From positions 1-64,000 of the forward strand of contig JAGRGY010000004.1 in the NCBI GenBank assembly GCA_020445255.1: a stretch of 64,000 bases of DNA, given 5' to 3'. This document shows positions 9,488 to 18,252 of the stretch, piece after piece. The translations under genes and the position numbers were made by a program. Below the pieces are notes generated by a model, which was given only the letters and a program-made list of their open reading frames with translations, searched no databases and had not been told where the DNA came from. The DNA comes from Gammaproteobacteria bacterium. GTDB taxonomy: Bacteria > Pseudomonadota > Gammaproteobacteria > Chromatiales > Chromatiaceae. How positions within the stretch are numbered: the stretch's first letter is position 1; the number at the start of each line of letters is the position of its first letter.

Positions 9488-9514
9488 GTCCTCAAATTCT
9501 CCCGTCGGTTCGAA

Positions 9515-10240
9515 TCAGGTGTCGGTGACCTTCCAGTCGTAGATCTGCTCGAACGGTTTGAACGTTTTGCCCTCCGGCTCGACGGTCACCTCGACCGCGA
9601 TCGGCCTGAAACCCTCGGGCACGATGATATCTGTCCGCAGTTTCTGGAAATTCTTGAATCGGATACCGATGTTGCTGCGCCGCCCATCGGTGACCGACTG
9701 CATGTCCAGCGTGCGTTCCACGTCGCCCTGCACACCGCGCACACGCAGTACCACCTGGCCTTCGACGGTCGCGTCGTCTTCGGTCTTCTTCGACAACGTC
9801 ACCTCGAAGCGGTAGGTGTCGTCTTCGACCTCGGTCAGCCTGAAATCATCCAGCGCCAGCTTGCCGCCACCGGACACCAGACTTTTGAGGAAAGCCACCT
9901 CGCGCTTCAGCGCGGCGCGCTCGTCCTGCAGCGACTTGACCTCACCCTGTACATCGACGACCGCGGCTCGATCGATCTGACCGGAACGCTCGAACTGGGC
10001 GGCCTGTTCGCGCAGCAGGTCGCGCTCCTGTTCCAGTTCCGTGATGCGGTCGCGCAGATGCCCGTCCGATTCAGTCAGCCGAACTCGATCGATACCGCCG
10101 TGCTGACGGCCGAATTCGAAGACCTGCCAGGTCCAGGCGGCCAGCACGGCCAGAAATACCAACCACAGCCAGCCACGTCCCCTTTCGCCCGACTGGACGA
10201 TACGTGGCGTAACGACCTTGATCGCCTTCAGCTTGCCCAT
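9515..10240 (-). CDS. Membrane-anchored coiled-coil protein, DUF6776-like
   Basis: Function unknown. The 241-aa protein has a short cytoplasmic N-terminus, one transmembrane helix (about residues 23-40, Trp-rich), a coiled coil of about 70 residues (about 55-125) and a C-terminal beta-rich domain. The pattern matches what I remember of the DUF6776 family, which sits between argC and bactofilin genes in gammaproteobacteria. The start at 10240 (MGKLKAIKVV) places the membrane helix normally; the longer reading from 10294 adds a non-conserved Pro/Arg-rich extension. Translational coupling to the bactofilin gene is likely. Confidence 0.75.
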   Translation of the reverse strand: MGKLKAIKVVTPRIVQSGERGRGWLWLVFLAVLAAWTWQVFEFGRQHGGIDRVRLTESDGHLRDRITELEQERDLLREQAAQFERSGQIDRAAVVDVQGEVKSLQDERAALKREVAFLKSLVSGGGKLALDDFRLTEVEDDTYRFEVTLSKKTEDDATVEGQVVLRVRGVQGDVERTLDMQSVTDGRRSNIGIRFKNFQKLRTDIIVPEGFRPIAVEVTVEPEGKTFKPFEQIYDWKVTDT

Positions 10241-10388
10241 GGGGTCGATTCCGGCATCAATGGCCCGCGGGCCTGGGCGCCGGCCCGCAGGCACCCACCC
10301 TCGCCCGTTGCAGGCTGCGATCTGCTGCTTGCGGTCGCATGCATGGCCCTGTGCATCATCACCGTCACCCTCGTCGCGCCCGTGGGCC

Positions 10389-11420
10389 TCAAGGCAACAA
10401 TGCCACCTGATCGAGACCGCGACGTTCGTCGAGGCCGAACATGAGGTTCATGTTCTGGATCGCCTGACCGGCAGCGCCCTTGGTCAGGTTGTCGATCACC
10501 GACAGCACGACGACGACATTGCCGCCCTGTGGACGGTGAACGGCGATGCGGCAATGGTTCACTCCGCGCACGCTGCGGGTCTCCGGGTGACTGCCCGCCG
10601 GCAGCACGTCGACAAAGGGCTCATCGGCGTACCGCTGCGTAAACAGGCCCTGGAGATCCGCGGTGCTGTCGACGAGCGTCGCATACAGCGTCGCGTGGAT
10701 TCCGCGAATCATCGGCACCAGGTGCGGCACGAAGGTCAGACCGACGGCACTGTCGCTCACCCAGGACAGGGTCTGATGGATTTCCGGCATGTGCCGGTGA
10801 CCGGCTGCGGCGTAGGCCTTGAAGCTCTCGCCGACCTCTCCCATCAGCATCGACGTGCTGGCACCGCGACCTGCGCCGCTGACACCCGATTTGCAATCGG
10901 CCACGAGATTGCCGGTGCCGACCAGACCCTGCTCGACCAGCGGCAGGAAACCAAGCGCCGCCGCGGTCGGGTAGCAGCCGGGATTGGCGACGATCCGTGC
11001 ACCGCGGATCTGCTCGCGATTGAGTTCCGGCAATCCATAGACCGCCTGGGCGAGGACGTCGGGGCAGGCATGCGGCATGCCGTACCACTTCTCCCACAAC
11101 GCAGTGTCCTTGAGACGGAAGTCTGCCGCGAGGTCGATCACGCGCGCACCCGCTTCGAGCAGCCCCGGCGCCATCTGCATCGCCGTGCCGTTGGGTGTGG
11201 CGAAGAACACCAAGTCACATTCGGCAAGTTTTTGCGGATCGGGCTCACTGAACGCGAGATCGAAATGGCCGCGCAGACTGCCATACAGCTCGGACACGCC
11301 GCGCCCGGCCTCGGCACGCGACGTTATCTGGGTCACCGTCACCTCCGGGTGCATCGCCAGCAGGCGCAGCAGTTCGACGCCCGTATAGCCGGTTCCCCCA
11401 ACGATGCCTACCTTGATCAT
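10389..11420 (-). CDS. argC: N-acetyl-gamma-glutamyl-phosphate reductase
   Basis: Third step of arginine biosynthesis: NADPH-dependent reduction of N-acetylglutamyl-phosphate to the semialdehyde. The protein begins [21 protein letters not shown], the Rossmann signature, and carries the catalytic cysteine motif [11 protein letters not shown] and the GVSGAGRG segment. Length is 343 aa, normal for the family. An upstream in-frame start at 11513 would add 31 residues with no family match, so 11420 is used. First gene of a minus-strand series ending with erpA. Confidence 0.96.
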   Translation of the reverse strand: MIKVGIVGGTGYTGVELLRLLAMHPEVTVTQITSRAEAGRGVSELYGSLRGHFDLAFSEPDPQKLAECDLVFFATPNGTAMQMAPGLLEAGARVIDLAADFRLKDTALWEKWYGMPHACPDVLAQAVYGLPELNREQIRGARIVANPGCYPTAAALGFLPLVEQGLVGTGNLVADCKSGVSGAGRGASTSMLMGEVGESFKAYAAAGHRHMPEIHQTLSWVSDSAVGLTFVPHLVPMIRGIHATLYATLVDSTADLQGLFTQRYADEPFVDVLPAGSHPETRSVRGVNHCRIAVHRPQGGNVVVVLSVIDNLTKGAAGQAIQNMNLMFGLDERRGLDQVALLP

Positions 11421-11596
11421 CTCGACCCCGAACGTTTCAGATGTACTTGTGCGGAGCCGCATTCTAAACGTTCCCGGTGACCGTTTGGGGCCTCTTTTCC
11501 CATTCAGCGGCACCCATCACGGACGCGCTGGCGGGCATGGTAAAGTCCGCCGGGACCCGCGCAATGCGGCAGACAAGACAAACACGCCCGAGAGAT

Positions 11597-12301
11597 ATGG
11601 AAACGATCGACACCGTCGCGCTGATGCTGGGGGCGGCGTGGGCCTCCGGGATCAACCTCTACGCCGCGATCCTGGTCCTGGGCTGGCTGGGTGGTGCCGG
11701 CCACGTCGCGCTGCCGGCCGACCTGCAGATCCTGGGCGAACCGGTGGTGATACTGGCCGCCGGCGGCATGTACGCGATCGAGTTTTTTGCCGACAAGATT
11801 CCCGGCGTCGACACCGCCTGGGACGCACTGCACACCTTCATCCGCATCCCGGCCGGCGCACTGTTGGCCGCCGGCGCCGCGCAGGGATTCGACGTGGGAC
11901 CCGCTGCGCAATTGGCAGCGCTGCTGGTCGGCGGCGGTATCGCGTCGGCCAGCCACGCGGTCAAGGCCGGCTCACGCGTCGTGATCAACACCTCACCCGA
12001 GCCGTTCAGCAACTGGGGCGCTTCGCTTGCCGAGGACGCCGCCGTGGTCGGCGGCCTGTGGGCCTCGCTGCACCACCCGCTGTTGTTTCTCGCGCTGTTC
12101 GCACTGTTCATGCTGCTGCTGGCTTGGTTGCTGCCACGCCTGTGGCGCGCGATTCGTGGTGTGCTCGGCAGAATCGGGCGCTGGTTTTCCGGCCGCCCAT
12201 CTGCCCCCAACGACATCGATGACCGGGATGTTCGGGGCGGGAACGCGCCGCGAGCGCTACGGCGTCCGCCCCACAATGCCACCGCAGGGCGCGACCGATG
12301 A
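11597..12301 (+). CDS. DUF4126 family membrane protein
   Basis: Predicted integral membrane protein of 234 aa whose biochemical role is unknown. The N-terminal part (TVALMLGAAWASGINLYAAILVLGWLG) and the following hydrophobic segments match DUF4126. The family often carries the GINLYA motif seen here at about residues 18-23. About five or six hydrophobic segments are visible up to residue 185, then a basic cytoplasmic tail. The ATG at 11597 is preceded by CGAGAG; longer in-frame starts add a non-hydrophobic leader. Its stop overlaps the ATG of the TlpA-like gene by 4 nt, so it leads a four-gene series ending at 15321. Confidence 0.8.
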   Translation: METIDTVALMLGAAWASGINLYAAILVLGWLGGAGHVALPADLQILGEPVVILAAGGMYAIEFFADKIPGVDTAWDALHTFIRIPAGALLAAGAAQGFDVGPAAQLAALLVGGGIASASHAVKAGSRVVINTSPEPFSNWGASLAEDAAVVGGLWASLHHPLLFLALFALFMLLLAWLLPRLWRAIRGVLGRIGRWFSGRPSAPNDIDDRDVRGGNAPRALRRPPHNATAGRDR

Positions 12302-12786
12302 CGGCCGGTCGCGTCGCGTCACTGCTCGTTGCGGCTTGCGTTCTGACCGCAAGCGCATTGCTGCTCTGGCCGGACAGGCACCCGATGCCCTCGGTGTCGT
12401 TTAATCTGGTGGACGGAGGCACGGTCGACGGTTCGAGTCTGCGCGGGCGCAGCCTGCTGGTGAATTTCTGGTCAGTGAGTTGCGCGATCTGCCTGCGCGA
12501 CATGCAACGCCTGCGTGCGCTGCAGCAGAGTCTGTCCGGGCAGCGCTTCACCATCATAGGCGTTGCGATGCCGCACGATTCACCGGCCGCCGTGTTGGCG
12601 ATGGTCGAGCGCCTCGCCCCCGGCTTTCCTATCGCCTTCGACGTCCATGGCGAGGTCAGTAGGGCGTTTGGAGACGTAAGGGTCACCCCGACCAGTTTTC
12701 TGATCGACCCGAGCGGAAACATCCGGTTTGCGGAACGCGGTCCGCTCGACGAGGCACGCGTGCGGGCCACCCTTGCGACCTTCTGA
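12298..12786 (+). CDS. TlpA-like membrane-anchored thioredoxin-fold protein
   Basis: A 162-aa redoxin with an N-terminal signal anchor (about residues 5-24), so the thioredoxin domain faces the periplasm. The active-site pair is C62-A-I-C65 in FWSVSCAICLRDM, and the cis-proline is in VRVTPTSFLID. Members reduce disulfides, often in cytochrome c maturation or oxidative protein folding. The start overlaps the preceding stop (ATGA). The next gene is hemJ, a haem-biosynthesis enzyme, which agrees with a link to haem proteins but does not prove it. Confidence 0.87.
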   Translation: MTAGRVASLLVAACVLTASALLLWPDRHPMPSVSFNLVDGGTVDGSSLRGRSLLVNFWSVSCAICLRDMQRLRALQQSLSGQRFTIIGVAMPHDSPAAVLAMVERLAPGFPIAFDVHGEVSRAFGDVRVTPTSFLIDPSGNIRFAERGPLDEARVRATLATF

Positions 12787-12795
12787 CGGAGAACG

Positions 12796-13221
12796 ATGAT
12801 GTGGTTGAAAGCATGGCACCTGATAGGCATGGTCACCTGGTTCGCCGGCCTGTTCTACCTGCCACGACTGTTCGTCTACCACGCCATGAGCGATGACGCC
12901 GTATCGATCGAACGGTTCAAGGTGATGGAACGCAAGCTGTTCTTCGGCATTACGACCCCGGGCGGCATCTTCACGCTGATCTTTGGCCTGTGGATGCTGT
13001 ATGACTACGCCTGGACGGCCTATAGCGCGCAACTCTGGCTGCACGTCAAGCTGGCGCTGATCGTCGTGCTGGTTGCCTATCATGCCTACTGCGGCAAGCT
13101 GCTGCTGGATTTCAAGTACGACCGCAACACCCGCAGCCACGTCTGGTACCGATGGTTCAACGAGCTGCCGGTTCTGCTGCTGGTTGCGATCGTACTGCTC
13201 GCCGTGTTGAAACCGTTCTGA
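12796..13221 (+). CDS. hemJ: Protoporphyrinogen IX oxidase, HemJ type
   Basis: Oxidises protoporphyrinogen IX to protoporphyrin IX in haem biosynthesis. The 141-aa membrane protein has the HemJ N-terminus with the conserved His in LKAWHLIGMVTWFAGLFYLPRLFVYH and about four transmembrane helices. HemJ is the usual enzyme in bacteria without HemG or HemY. A good ribosome-binding site (GGAG) precedes tandem ATG codons at 12796 and 12799. Another haem gene, hemL, lies about 5 kb away. Confidence 0.9.
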   Translation: MMWLKAWHLIGMVTWFAGLFYLPRLFVYHAMSDDAVSIERFKVMERKLFFGITTPGGIFTLIFGLWMLYDYAWTAYSAQLWLHVKLALIVVLVAYHAYCGKLLLDFKYDRNTRSHVWYRWFNELPVLLLVAIVLLAVLKPF

Positions 13222-13224
13222 ACC

Positions 13225-15321
13225 ATGGCGGAGACAGGCGAGCACAGGCATCGACGCAGGACTCCGTCCCCGGAGCGGATCGCGGCTGCGCGCAAGCAGC
13301 ACATGAAGCTGCTGGGGCTGCTGGTGTTGCTGGTATTCGCCAGTGCGCTCGGCGGCGACTTCGTATGGAGCGACCGCGAAGACCTGCTGCAGGGTGCGTT
13401 CCGGATCGACAGCGCCGGCGACGTGGCCGCGGGCCTGACCCGGTCGCGTGAGTCGTTCCGCGCGCTGACGCTGGGCGGGTCGGTCGACCCCGCTGTCGGT
13501 TCGTGGCAGCCGATGGTCCTGCTGGCGAACACGCTCGGCTGGTCCGTCTGGGGCGCCTGCGCCTTCTGCTTCCACCTCGAGAACCTGTTGCTGCACCTGG
13601 CCGTCGTCATCGGGCTCTACGCGCTTGGCCGCCACCTGCTGTCGCACCGACGCCACGGCAACCGTATCGCGGCCTGGTCCGCCGGGATCTACGCGGTCCA
13701 CCCGGCCACGGTCAGTGCGGTGGCGTGGATCGGTGGCCAGGCAACGCTGCTGGCGGCGGCGTTCAGCGTCTGGACCCTGGTGATCTTCACCCGCCTGCAG
13801 GCGACCACGAAGTCGCGCCGCAGCCACGTCAACCGCTGGCTGGTCGCGCTGGCACTGACGTCATTGAGCGCTTACCTGTCGTATGAATCCGCGTTCGTGC
13901 TGCCGCTGCTGGCGCTGGTGATCGCCGCGTTCGAAAGCAGCGAACGAGGTCGTGGTCCGGTCAGTGGCATTTCCCCGCGACGCTGGAAAGGTCTGCTGGT
14001 CATGTCGGGCTGTCTGGTCCTGGTGTTGGCCTACCGCAAACTCGCGCTCGGTGGGATCGGTTTCGCCTCGGACTTTCCGGCAGACGGATTCTTTGCGAAT
14101 CTCGGCACCGCATTGCGCCACCTGTGGTACCTGATCGACGCCGCCATTCTGCCGGGCGAACCGGTGCTTTCGGATGCCTGGCCGATCACGACGTCGTGGG
14201 GCGCCGGCGAGTCTGCGGCCATGCTCGGCGCGATCGTGCTCGGCGTCACCATTGGCGTCGGCTTCGTCATGCGCCACCCGGCGGCGCTGGGGGGCAGCTG
14301 GTTCCTGCTCGTGCTGCTGCCAGGCGTTGGCGCCTTCCCGACCAGTCACTATCACGACGCCCAGGTGCTCTACCTTGCCGTGTGGGGGCTCGCCTTCGCG
14401 ATTGGTTTCAGCATCCTCCAGCTGTGGCGCCCGGTCGGGCGCCAACTGGTGCCCGGCAGCGAGGCGGTCGCGTACGTACCGTTGATCCTTGTACTCGGTG
14501 TTGTAACGGCGCTCTCGAATGCGCGCTGGTGGGACCATGTCGGTCTGTTCGAGGCCGAGGTCGCGAGCGATCCGCACTACATGGAAGGCCGCGTGGAACT
14601 CGCCAAGGCAGCACTCGAACAGGGCGAACATGAAGCGGCGATCAACCATGCCTTCGCCGCGCTGGAGGCGTCGCGGGACGCCACCCACACCGGCTTCTGG
14701 CCGGAGCGCGACAACTACCTGGTGCTCGGGCGGGCACAGTGGGAACTCGGCCAGCATGCCGATGCGTCCAAAAGTTTCGACGCGGCGCTGTCCGCCGCGC
14801 CGAATGATCCTGACGCACACTACTGGCGGGGGCTGGCGGCGCTGGCGCAGCACGACTATGCGAACGCGGAGAGCCATCTGCGCGCCGCTGTCGCACACCG
14901 CGCTCCGTTCCCCGAGGCCGAGGCCGACCTCGGCACGGTCCTCGCCGCACAACAGCGCTACGTCGAGGCGCTACCACTGCTGGCGGCCGCGATCGACGCA
15001 GGCCTGGGCACCGCACCGCGCCTGCAGGCGCTGGCCGCCGTGTACATCGACGCCAACCGTCTCGAAGACGCGGTCCGCCACCTGGAACATGCGCTGGCGC
15101 TGCGTGACGACGCAGACGGCCGTGCGCGACTGGCGTGGCTGTACTGGAAACTCGGAAACAACGAAAAGGCGCATGCCGCGCTGGCCGCGGCGAAGGCCGC
15201 CGACGACGGGGGCAGCGACTACATCACCTGGGTGGCGGGGCAGCTCACACCCGACCAAACCGCTTCCGCGCCTGACGTGGACACGGCGCCCGTGGACACC
15301 CAGACCCCGGCCGAACCCTGA
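13225..15321 (+). CDS. Large membrane protein with C-terminal TPR domain (GT-C / TMTC-like)
   Basis: A 698-aa protein of unknown precise role. After a basic N-terminus it has about nine or ten hydrophobic segments between residues 25 and 430. The motif HPATVSAVAWIGGQATLLAA in a luminal/periplasmic position resembles the HPxxxxAVAWxxGR block of GT-C-fold TMTC proteins. From about residue 440 to 680 come TPR-like helical repeats with typical spacing (for example DPDAHYWRGLAALAQHDYANAESHL). It starts 3 nt after hemJ and ends the plus-strand series. Glycosyl transfer is possible, but catalytic acidic residues were not established. Confidence 0.7.
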   Translation: MAETGEHRHRRRTPSPERIAAARKQHMKLLGLLVLLVFASALGGDFVWSDREDLLQGAFRIDSAGDVAAGLTRSRESFRALTLGGSVDPAVGSWQPMVLLANTLGWSVWGACAFCFHLENLLLHLAVVIGLYALGRHLLSHRRHGNRIAAWSAGIYAVHPATVSAVAWIGGQATLLAAAFSVWTLVIFTRLQATTKSRRSHVNRWLVALALTSLSAYLSYESAFVLPLLALVIAAFESSERGRGPVSGISPRRWKGLLVMSGCLVLVLAYRKLALGGIGFASDFPADGFFANLGTALRHLWYLIDAAILPGEPVLSDAWPITTSWGAGESAAMLGAIVLGVTIGVGFVMRHPAALGGSWFLLVLLPGVGAFPTSHYHDAQVLYLAVWGLAFAIGFSILQLWRPVGRQLVPGSEAVAYVPLILVLGVVTALSNARWWDHVGLFEAEVASDPHYMEGRVELAKAALEQGEHEAAINHAFAALEASRDATHTGFWPERDNYLVLGRAQWELGQHADASKSFDAALSAAPNDPDAHYWRGLAALAQHDYANAESHLRAAVAHRAPFPEAEADLGTVLAAQQRYVEALPLLAAAIDAGLGTAPRLQALAAVYIDANRLEDAVRHLEHALALRDDADGRARLAWLYWKLGNNEKAHAALAAAKAADDGGSDYITWVAGQLTPDQTASAPDVDTAPVDTQTPAEP

Positions 15322-15358
15322 GTCCAAGGTACGCCCGACCACACCGTGAAAACGCAAA

Positions 15359-15379
15359 CGCCCCGCACTGGGCGGGGCG
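15359..15379 (-). terminator. Terminator downstream of the A-type Fe-S protein gene
   Basis: Perfect 8-bp stem CGCCCCGC / GCGGGGCG with a 5-nt loop. On the minus strand it is followed by TTTGCGTTTTC, so it serves the gene ending at 15429. It may also stop plus-strand transcripts from the TPR gene, although no T-tract follows in that direction. Confidence 0.7.
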
Positions 15380-15428
15380 CGTGAGACGACCCGTCGCGGG
15401 CCGCATCAGCGATCGCGGCGGCGTCGAA

Positions 15429-15794
15429 TCAGGAGCAACCGCCCTGCGAGCCGCAGGTGCCGCACCCGCCGCCGGAGGTCGGCTGCAGGTTGTTGAACAC
15501 GAAGCGCGCGTCGCCGTCGCCGGCATCGACGAAATCGATCTCTACGCCACGGATGTATTCGAGCGTGCCCGTGTCCACGATGACGCGCACGCCTTCGTAT
15601 TCACGCACGCGATCGTCGTCGTTCAGCTGATCGGTGAAGGTCATGCCGAAGCTCACACCGCTGCAACCACCGGGGGTCGCGAAGACGCGTACGCCCTGAA
15701 TATTGTCCTCGACCTGGGCCATCAGTTCGGCCATCTTGCCCTGCGCGGGCGTGGTCAGCGAGAGTTCGTTTTCGGCCAAGGCTGCCTGGAGCAT
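15429..15794 (-). CDS. A-type iron-sulfur cluster assembly protein (IscA/ErpA family), Cys-rich tail
   Basis: A 121-aa member of the HesB/IscA family, the second in the window. The first conserved cysteine is C44 in PGGCSGVSFGMTF. The C-terminal pair is spaced C111-G-T-C114 instead of the usual C-x-C, and a further cysteine C120 follows in a Gly-rich tail. The family transfers Fe-S clusters to target proteins; the altered spacing suggests a specialised carrier. It is followed by its own terminator. It is not the partner of an isc or suf operon here. Confidence 0.85.
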   Translation of the reverse strand: MLQAALAENELSLTTPAQGKMAELMAQVEDNIQGVRVFATPGGCSGVSFGMTFTDQLNDDDRVREYEGVRVIVDTGTLEYIRGVEIDFVDAGDGDARFVFNNLQPTSGGGCGTCGSQGGCS

Positions 15795-15859
15795 GTCACC
15801 ACCTCTGCGGGTCGCAAATCACAAAATGGCCGCCAGTCTACCACCGGCGGACGCGGATT

Positions 15860-16339
15860 TCAGTACAACCGGTCCCGCGCCGCCAGTTCGTAAAGGTGAC
15901 GTTCGGCGTCGACCACGTGCTGCCCCCAGTGCCGGCAGAATCCGGTTCGCCAGCGCCCGAGGGTGGGCCGCGCGTCACTGCCACGCTCGAGTCGCGCCAG
16001 TCCGTTCTTGAGCTCGCAGTAGATGTCCGTGAGATCGTCGGCGAGGCTGCCGCTCATCTCCTGGCGGTCGGGCGTAACGTCGTATTCCATCCAATAGCCG
16101 TCGAGGTCGCCGAGCAGGCGGTGCAGACGACTGTACAATTCGAAGCGCTGATCGAGATCGGCATCGGCGTCGAGCGGCCCGTCGTCGGTGCAGGGCCTCA
16201 CCGCCGTCATGGCTGCGTGCAGACGCGGCAACACCTCGTTGAGCTGCACCAGTGGCGTGCGATGACCCTCTTCGAGCGATTCGACCAGTTCACAGTAGCG
16301 GCGGGCGATCGTCAAAAGTTCCCCGTCTTCGCTTGCCAT
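15860..16339 (-). CDS. DUF5063-like uncharacterised protein
   Basis: Function unknown. The 159-aa soluble, acidic, helical protein contains the segments LDGYWMEYDVTPD and WRTGFCRHWGQHVVDAERHLYEL, which fit my memory of DUF5063. The start at 16339 has a strong GGAGGGG ribosome-binding site about 8 nt upstream; a longer reading from 16384 lacks one. No signal peptide or membrane segment is seen. It lies 65 bp upstream of the A-type Fe-S gene in the same orientation. Confidence 0.65.
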   Translation of the reverse strand: MASEDGELLTIARRYCELVESLEEGHRTPLVQLNEVLPRLHAAMTAVRPCTDDGPLDADADLDQRFELYSRLHRLLGDLDGYWMEYDVTPDRQEMSGSLADDLTDIYCELKNGLARLERGSDARPTLGRWRTGFCRHWGQHVVDAERHLYELAARDRLY

Positions 16340-16541
16340 ACCGTCCCCTCCCGGAAATACCGCGCATAATCCACCCGGCCGCAAGTATCTGTTTTTGCAG
16401 CAAATGCTCTATCACGATGGACTGAAAGGAAGTGTAGACCAGATTTTGCGCCGGCCCAGCGCGGGCCGATGATTCCGTGCGCGATATGCGTTAATTTCGT
16501 GATGGAACAGGCAGTTGGCGGCCCCGTGCGCGGCCCGCGAC

Positions 16542-16706
16542 TCAGACCTCCACCATCTCGAAGTCCTCCTTCCCGGCACCGCACTCGGGGCACTGCCAGT
16601 TGAGCGGCACGTCTTCCCAGCGCGTCCCGGGCGCGATGCCCTCGTCGGGCAGGCCCTTGGCCTCGTCGTAGATGTAGCCGCAGATCACGCACATGTAGGT
16701 CTTCAT
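16542..16706 (-). CDS. Rubredoxin
   Basis: Small electron-transfer protein of 54 aa that binds one iron through four cysteines: C6 and C9 ([13 protein letters not shown]) and C39 and C42 ([11 protein letters not shown]). The [15 protein letters not shown] segment between them is typical. No signal or membrane region is present. It is divergent from thiD, with 119 bp between the starts, an arrangement common in gammaproteobacteria. Partners may be rubredoxin reductase or oxygen/peroxide-reducing enzymes encoded elsewhere. Confidence 0.95.
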   Translation of the reverse strand: MKTYMCVICGYIYDEAKGLPDEGIAPGTRWEDVPLNWQCPECGAGKEDFEMVEV

Positions 16707-16810
16707 CGATCGGTTCCCGGTCGCATGTCCTGGTAGACGAAGGCGCCGATTGTGCCAGATCGAAACGGCGAACTCAGCCGCCGTGCGACCGCTGTGGCGT
16801 GTCGCCCTGA

Positions 16811-16816
16811 TACAAT
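16811..16816 (+). promoter_or_regulatory. Probable -10 element of the thiD-thiE-hemL operon
   Basis: TACAAT preceded by TGA (extended -10 type). It lies only 9 nt before the thiD ATG. A start about 7 nt downstream would leave a 5' leader of 0-3 nt. No clear -35 and no thiamin-pyrophosphate riboswitch signature is visible in 16707-16825. Confidence 0.45.
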
Positions 16817-16825
16817 TCGCGCACC

Positions 16826-17596
16826 ATGCACAACCGCCCCGTCGTACTTTGCATCGGCGGCCACGACCCGACCGGCGGCGCCGGCATCCAGGCCGACATC
16901 GAGACCGTCAACGCACTGGATGCCCGCGCCGTGTCGCTGATAACCACACTAACGGCGCAGGATACCCGCAACGCCACCGCCGCCTGGCCGGTATCCGCCG
17001 CCGCACTGGCGCGCCAGTTCGACACCCTGGTTGACGACATCCGCCCGGCCGCCGCCAAGATTGGCCTGCTGGGTGGCACGGACCAGATCGCTGTCCTTGC
17101 CGAGCGCATCGAGGGCTTGCGATGTCCGGTCGTGATCGACCCGGTGCTGGCCGCGGGCGGCGGGTTCCAGCTCGATCCCGGCGGTCTCGGCGGCGCGATC
17201 TGCAGGCAGCTGCTGCCACTCGCCGCGCTGGCGACCCCGAACCGCATCGAGGCGCGCCGTCTGGCTGCAAACGATGATGCCGATGCCGCGGCCGGCATGT
17301 TGCTCGGGCACGGGGTCGGTGCCGTCCTGCTGACAGGTGCCGACGAGGCCAACGACGCGACCGTTCGCAACCGGTTGTATCGCCCCGGACTGCCTACCCG
17401 GGAATACGACTGGCCCCTGCTGCCACAGCGCTACCATGGTTCCGGCTGCACGCTCGCGAGCGCCTGCGCGGCACTGCTCGCACGCGGAATGACGCTCGAC
17501 GCGGCCGTCGCCGAGGCGCAGGCGTTCACGTGGAGCGCGCTCGAGTCCGCCGAACCGGTCGGCAAGGGTCAGTGGCTGCCCCGACGCAAAGCATGA
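16826..17596 (+). CDS. thiD: Hydroxymethylpyrimidine / phosphomethylpyrimidine kinase
   Basis: Phosphorylates the pyrimidine moiety of thiamin (HMP to HMP-P to HMP-PP). The 256-aa ribokinase-fold protein has the substrate motif [15 protein letters not shown] at the N-terminus, [12 protein letters not shown] in the centre and the anion-hole/catalytic motif [10 protein letters not shown] near residue 207. Its stop overlaps the thiE start (ATGA). Operon order thiD-thiE-hemL. No ribosome-binding site is evident, consistent with a nearly leaderless transcript. Confidence 0.94.
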   Translation: MHNRPVVLCIGGHDPTGGAGIQADIETVNALDARAVSLITTLTAQDTRNATAAWPVSAAALARQFDTLVDDIRPAAAKIGLLGGTDQIAVLAERIEGLRCPVVIDPVLAAGGGFQLDPGGLGGAICRQLLPLAALATPNRIEARRLAANDDADAAAGMLLGHGVGAVLLTGADEANDATVRNRLYRPGLPTREYDWPLLPQRYHGSGCTLASACAALLARGMTLDAAVAEAQAFTWSALESAEPVGKGQWLPRRKA

Positions 17597-18252
17597 AACG
17601 GCGATCCGGACGTACGTCGCTGCGCGGTCTGTACGCGATCACCGACGGGCACGCCACAGACATCGATCACCTCGTGAGCGCAGTGGAGGCAGCACTGCTT
17701 GGCGGCGCGCGCGTGGTCCAGTACCGCGACAAGACGCGTGAAGGCGCCAGACGCCGCGCCGAATCCGGCGCGCTGCGTGAACTGACGCGACAATATGACG
17801 TGCCCCTGCTCATCAACGACGACGTCGAACTGGCATGTGCAATCGACGCCGACGGCGTGCATCTCGGACGTGACGACACCGACATCGCCAGCGCACGCGC
17901 CCGCCTGGCACCCGGCAGCCTGATCGGCATCTCGTGCTACGACCGTTTCGAGCTCGCGCAGCAGGCCACTGCATCCGGCGCCGACTATGTGGCGTTCGGC
18001 AGCTTCCATCCGTCGCCGACCAAGCCGCAGGCCGTGCGCGCCGACCCGGCACTGCTTGCCCGCGCACGTGCCGAGCTCGCCCTGCCCGTGGTTGCGATCG
18101 GCGGTATAAGCCCCGAGAATGGCGCCGCGCTGGTGCGCGCCGGCGCGGACATGCTGGCCGTGATCAGCGCCGTGTTCGGCGCGGCCGACATCACGGCGGC
18201 CGCCCGCGCCTTCGCCGACTGTTTCGCATCAACCGAGGAGACCCAGCCATGA
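17593..18252 (+). CDS. thiE: Thiamin-phosphate synthase
   Basis: Joins HMP-PP and the thiazole phosphate to form thiamin phosphate. The 219-aa TIM-barrel protein contains [35 protein letters not shown] and [16 protein letters not shown], all family hallmarks. The start at 17593 overlaps the thiD stop by 4 nt; the frame is open further upstream but has no homology there. Its own stop overlaps hemL in the same way, so translation of the three genes is probably coupled. Confidence 0.95.
   Translation: MKRRSGRTSLRGLYAITDGHATDIDHLVSAVEAALLGGARVVQYRDKTREGARRRAESGALRELTRQYDVPLLINDDVELACAIDADGVHLGRDDTDIASARARLAPGSLIGISCYDRFELAQQATASGADYVAFGSFHPSPTKPQAVRADPALLARARAELALPVVAIGGISPENGAALVRAGADMLAVISAVFGAADITAAARAFADCFASTEETQP

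Noticed and set aside
16707..16825. TPP riboswitch upstream of thiD
   Set aside because: The conserved CUGAGA and ACCUGAUCUGG-type blocks are absent and there is little room before the start codon.
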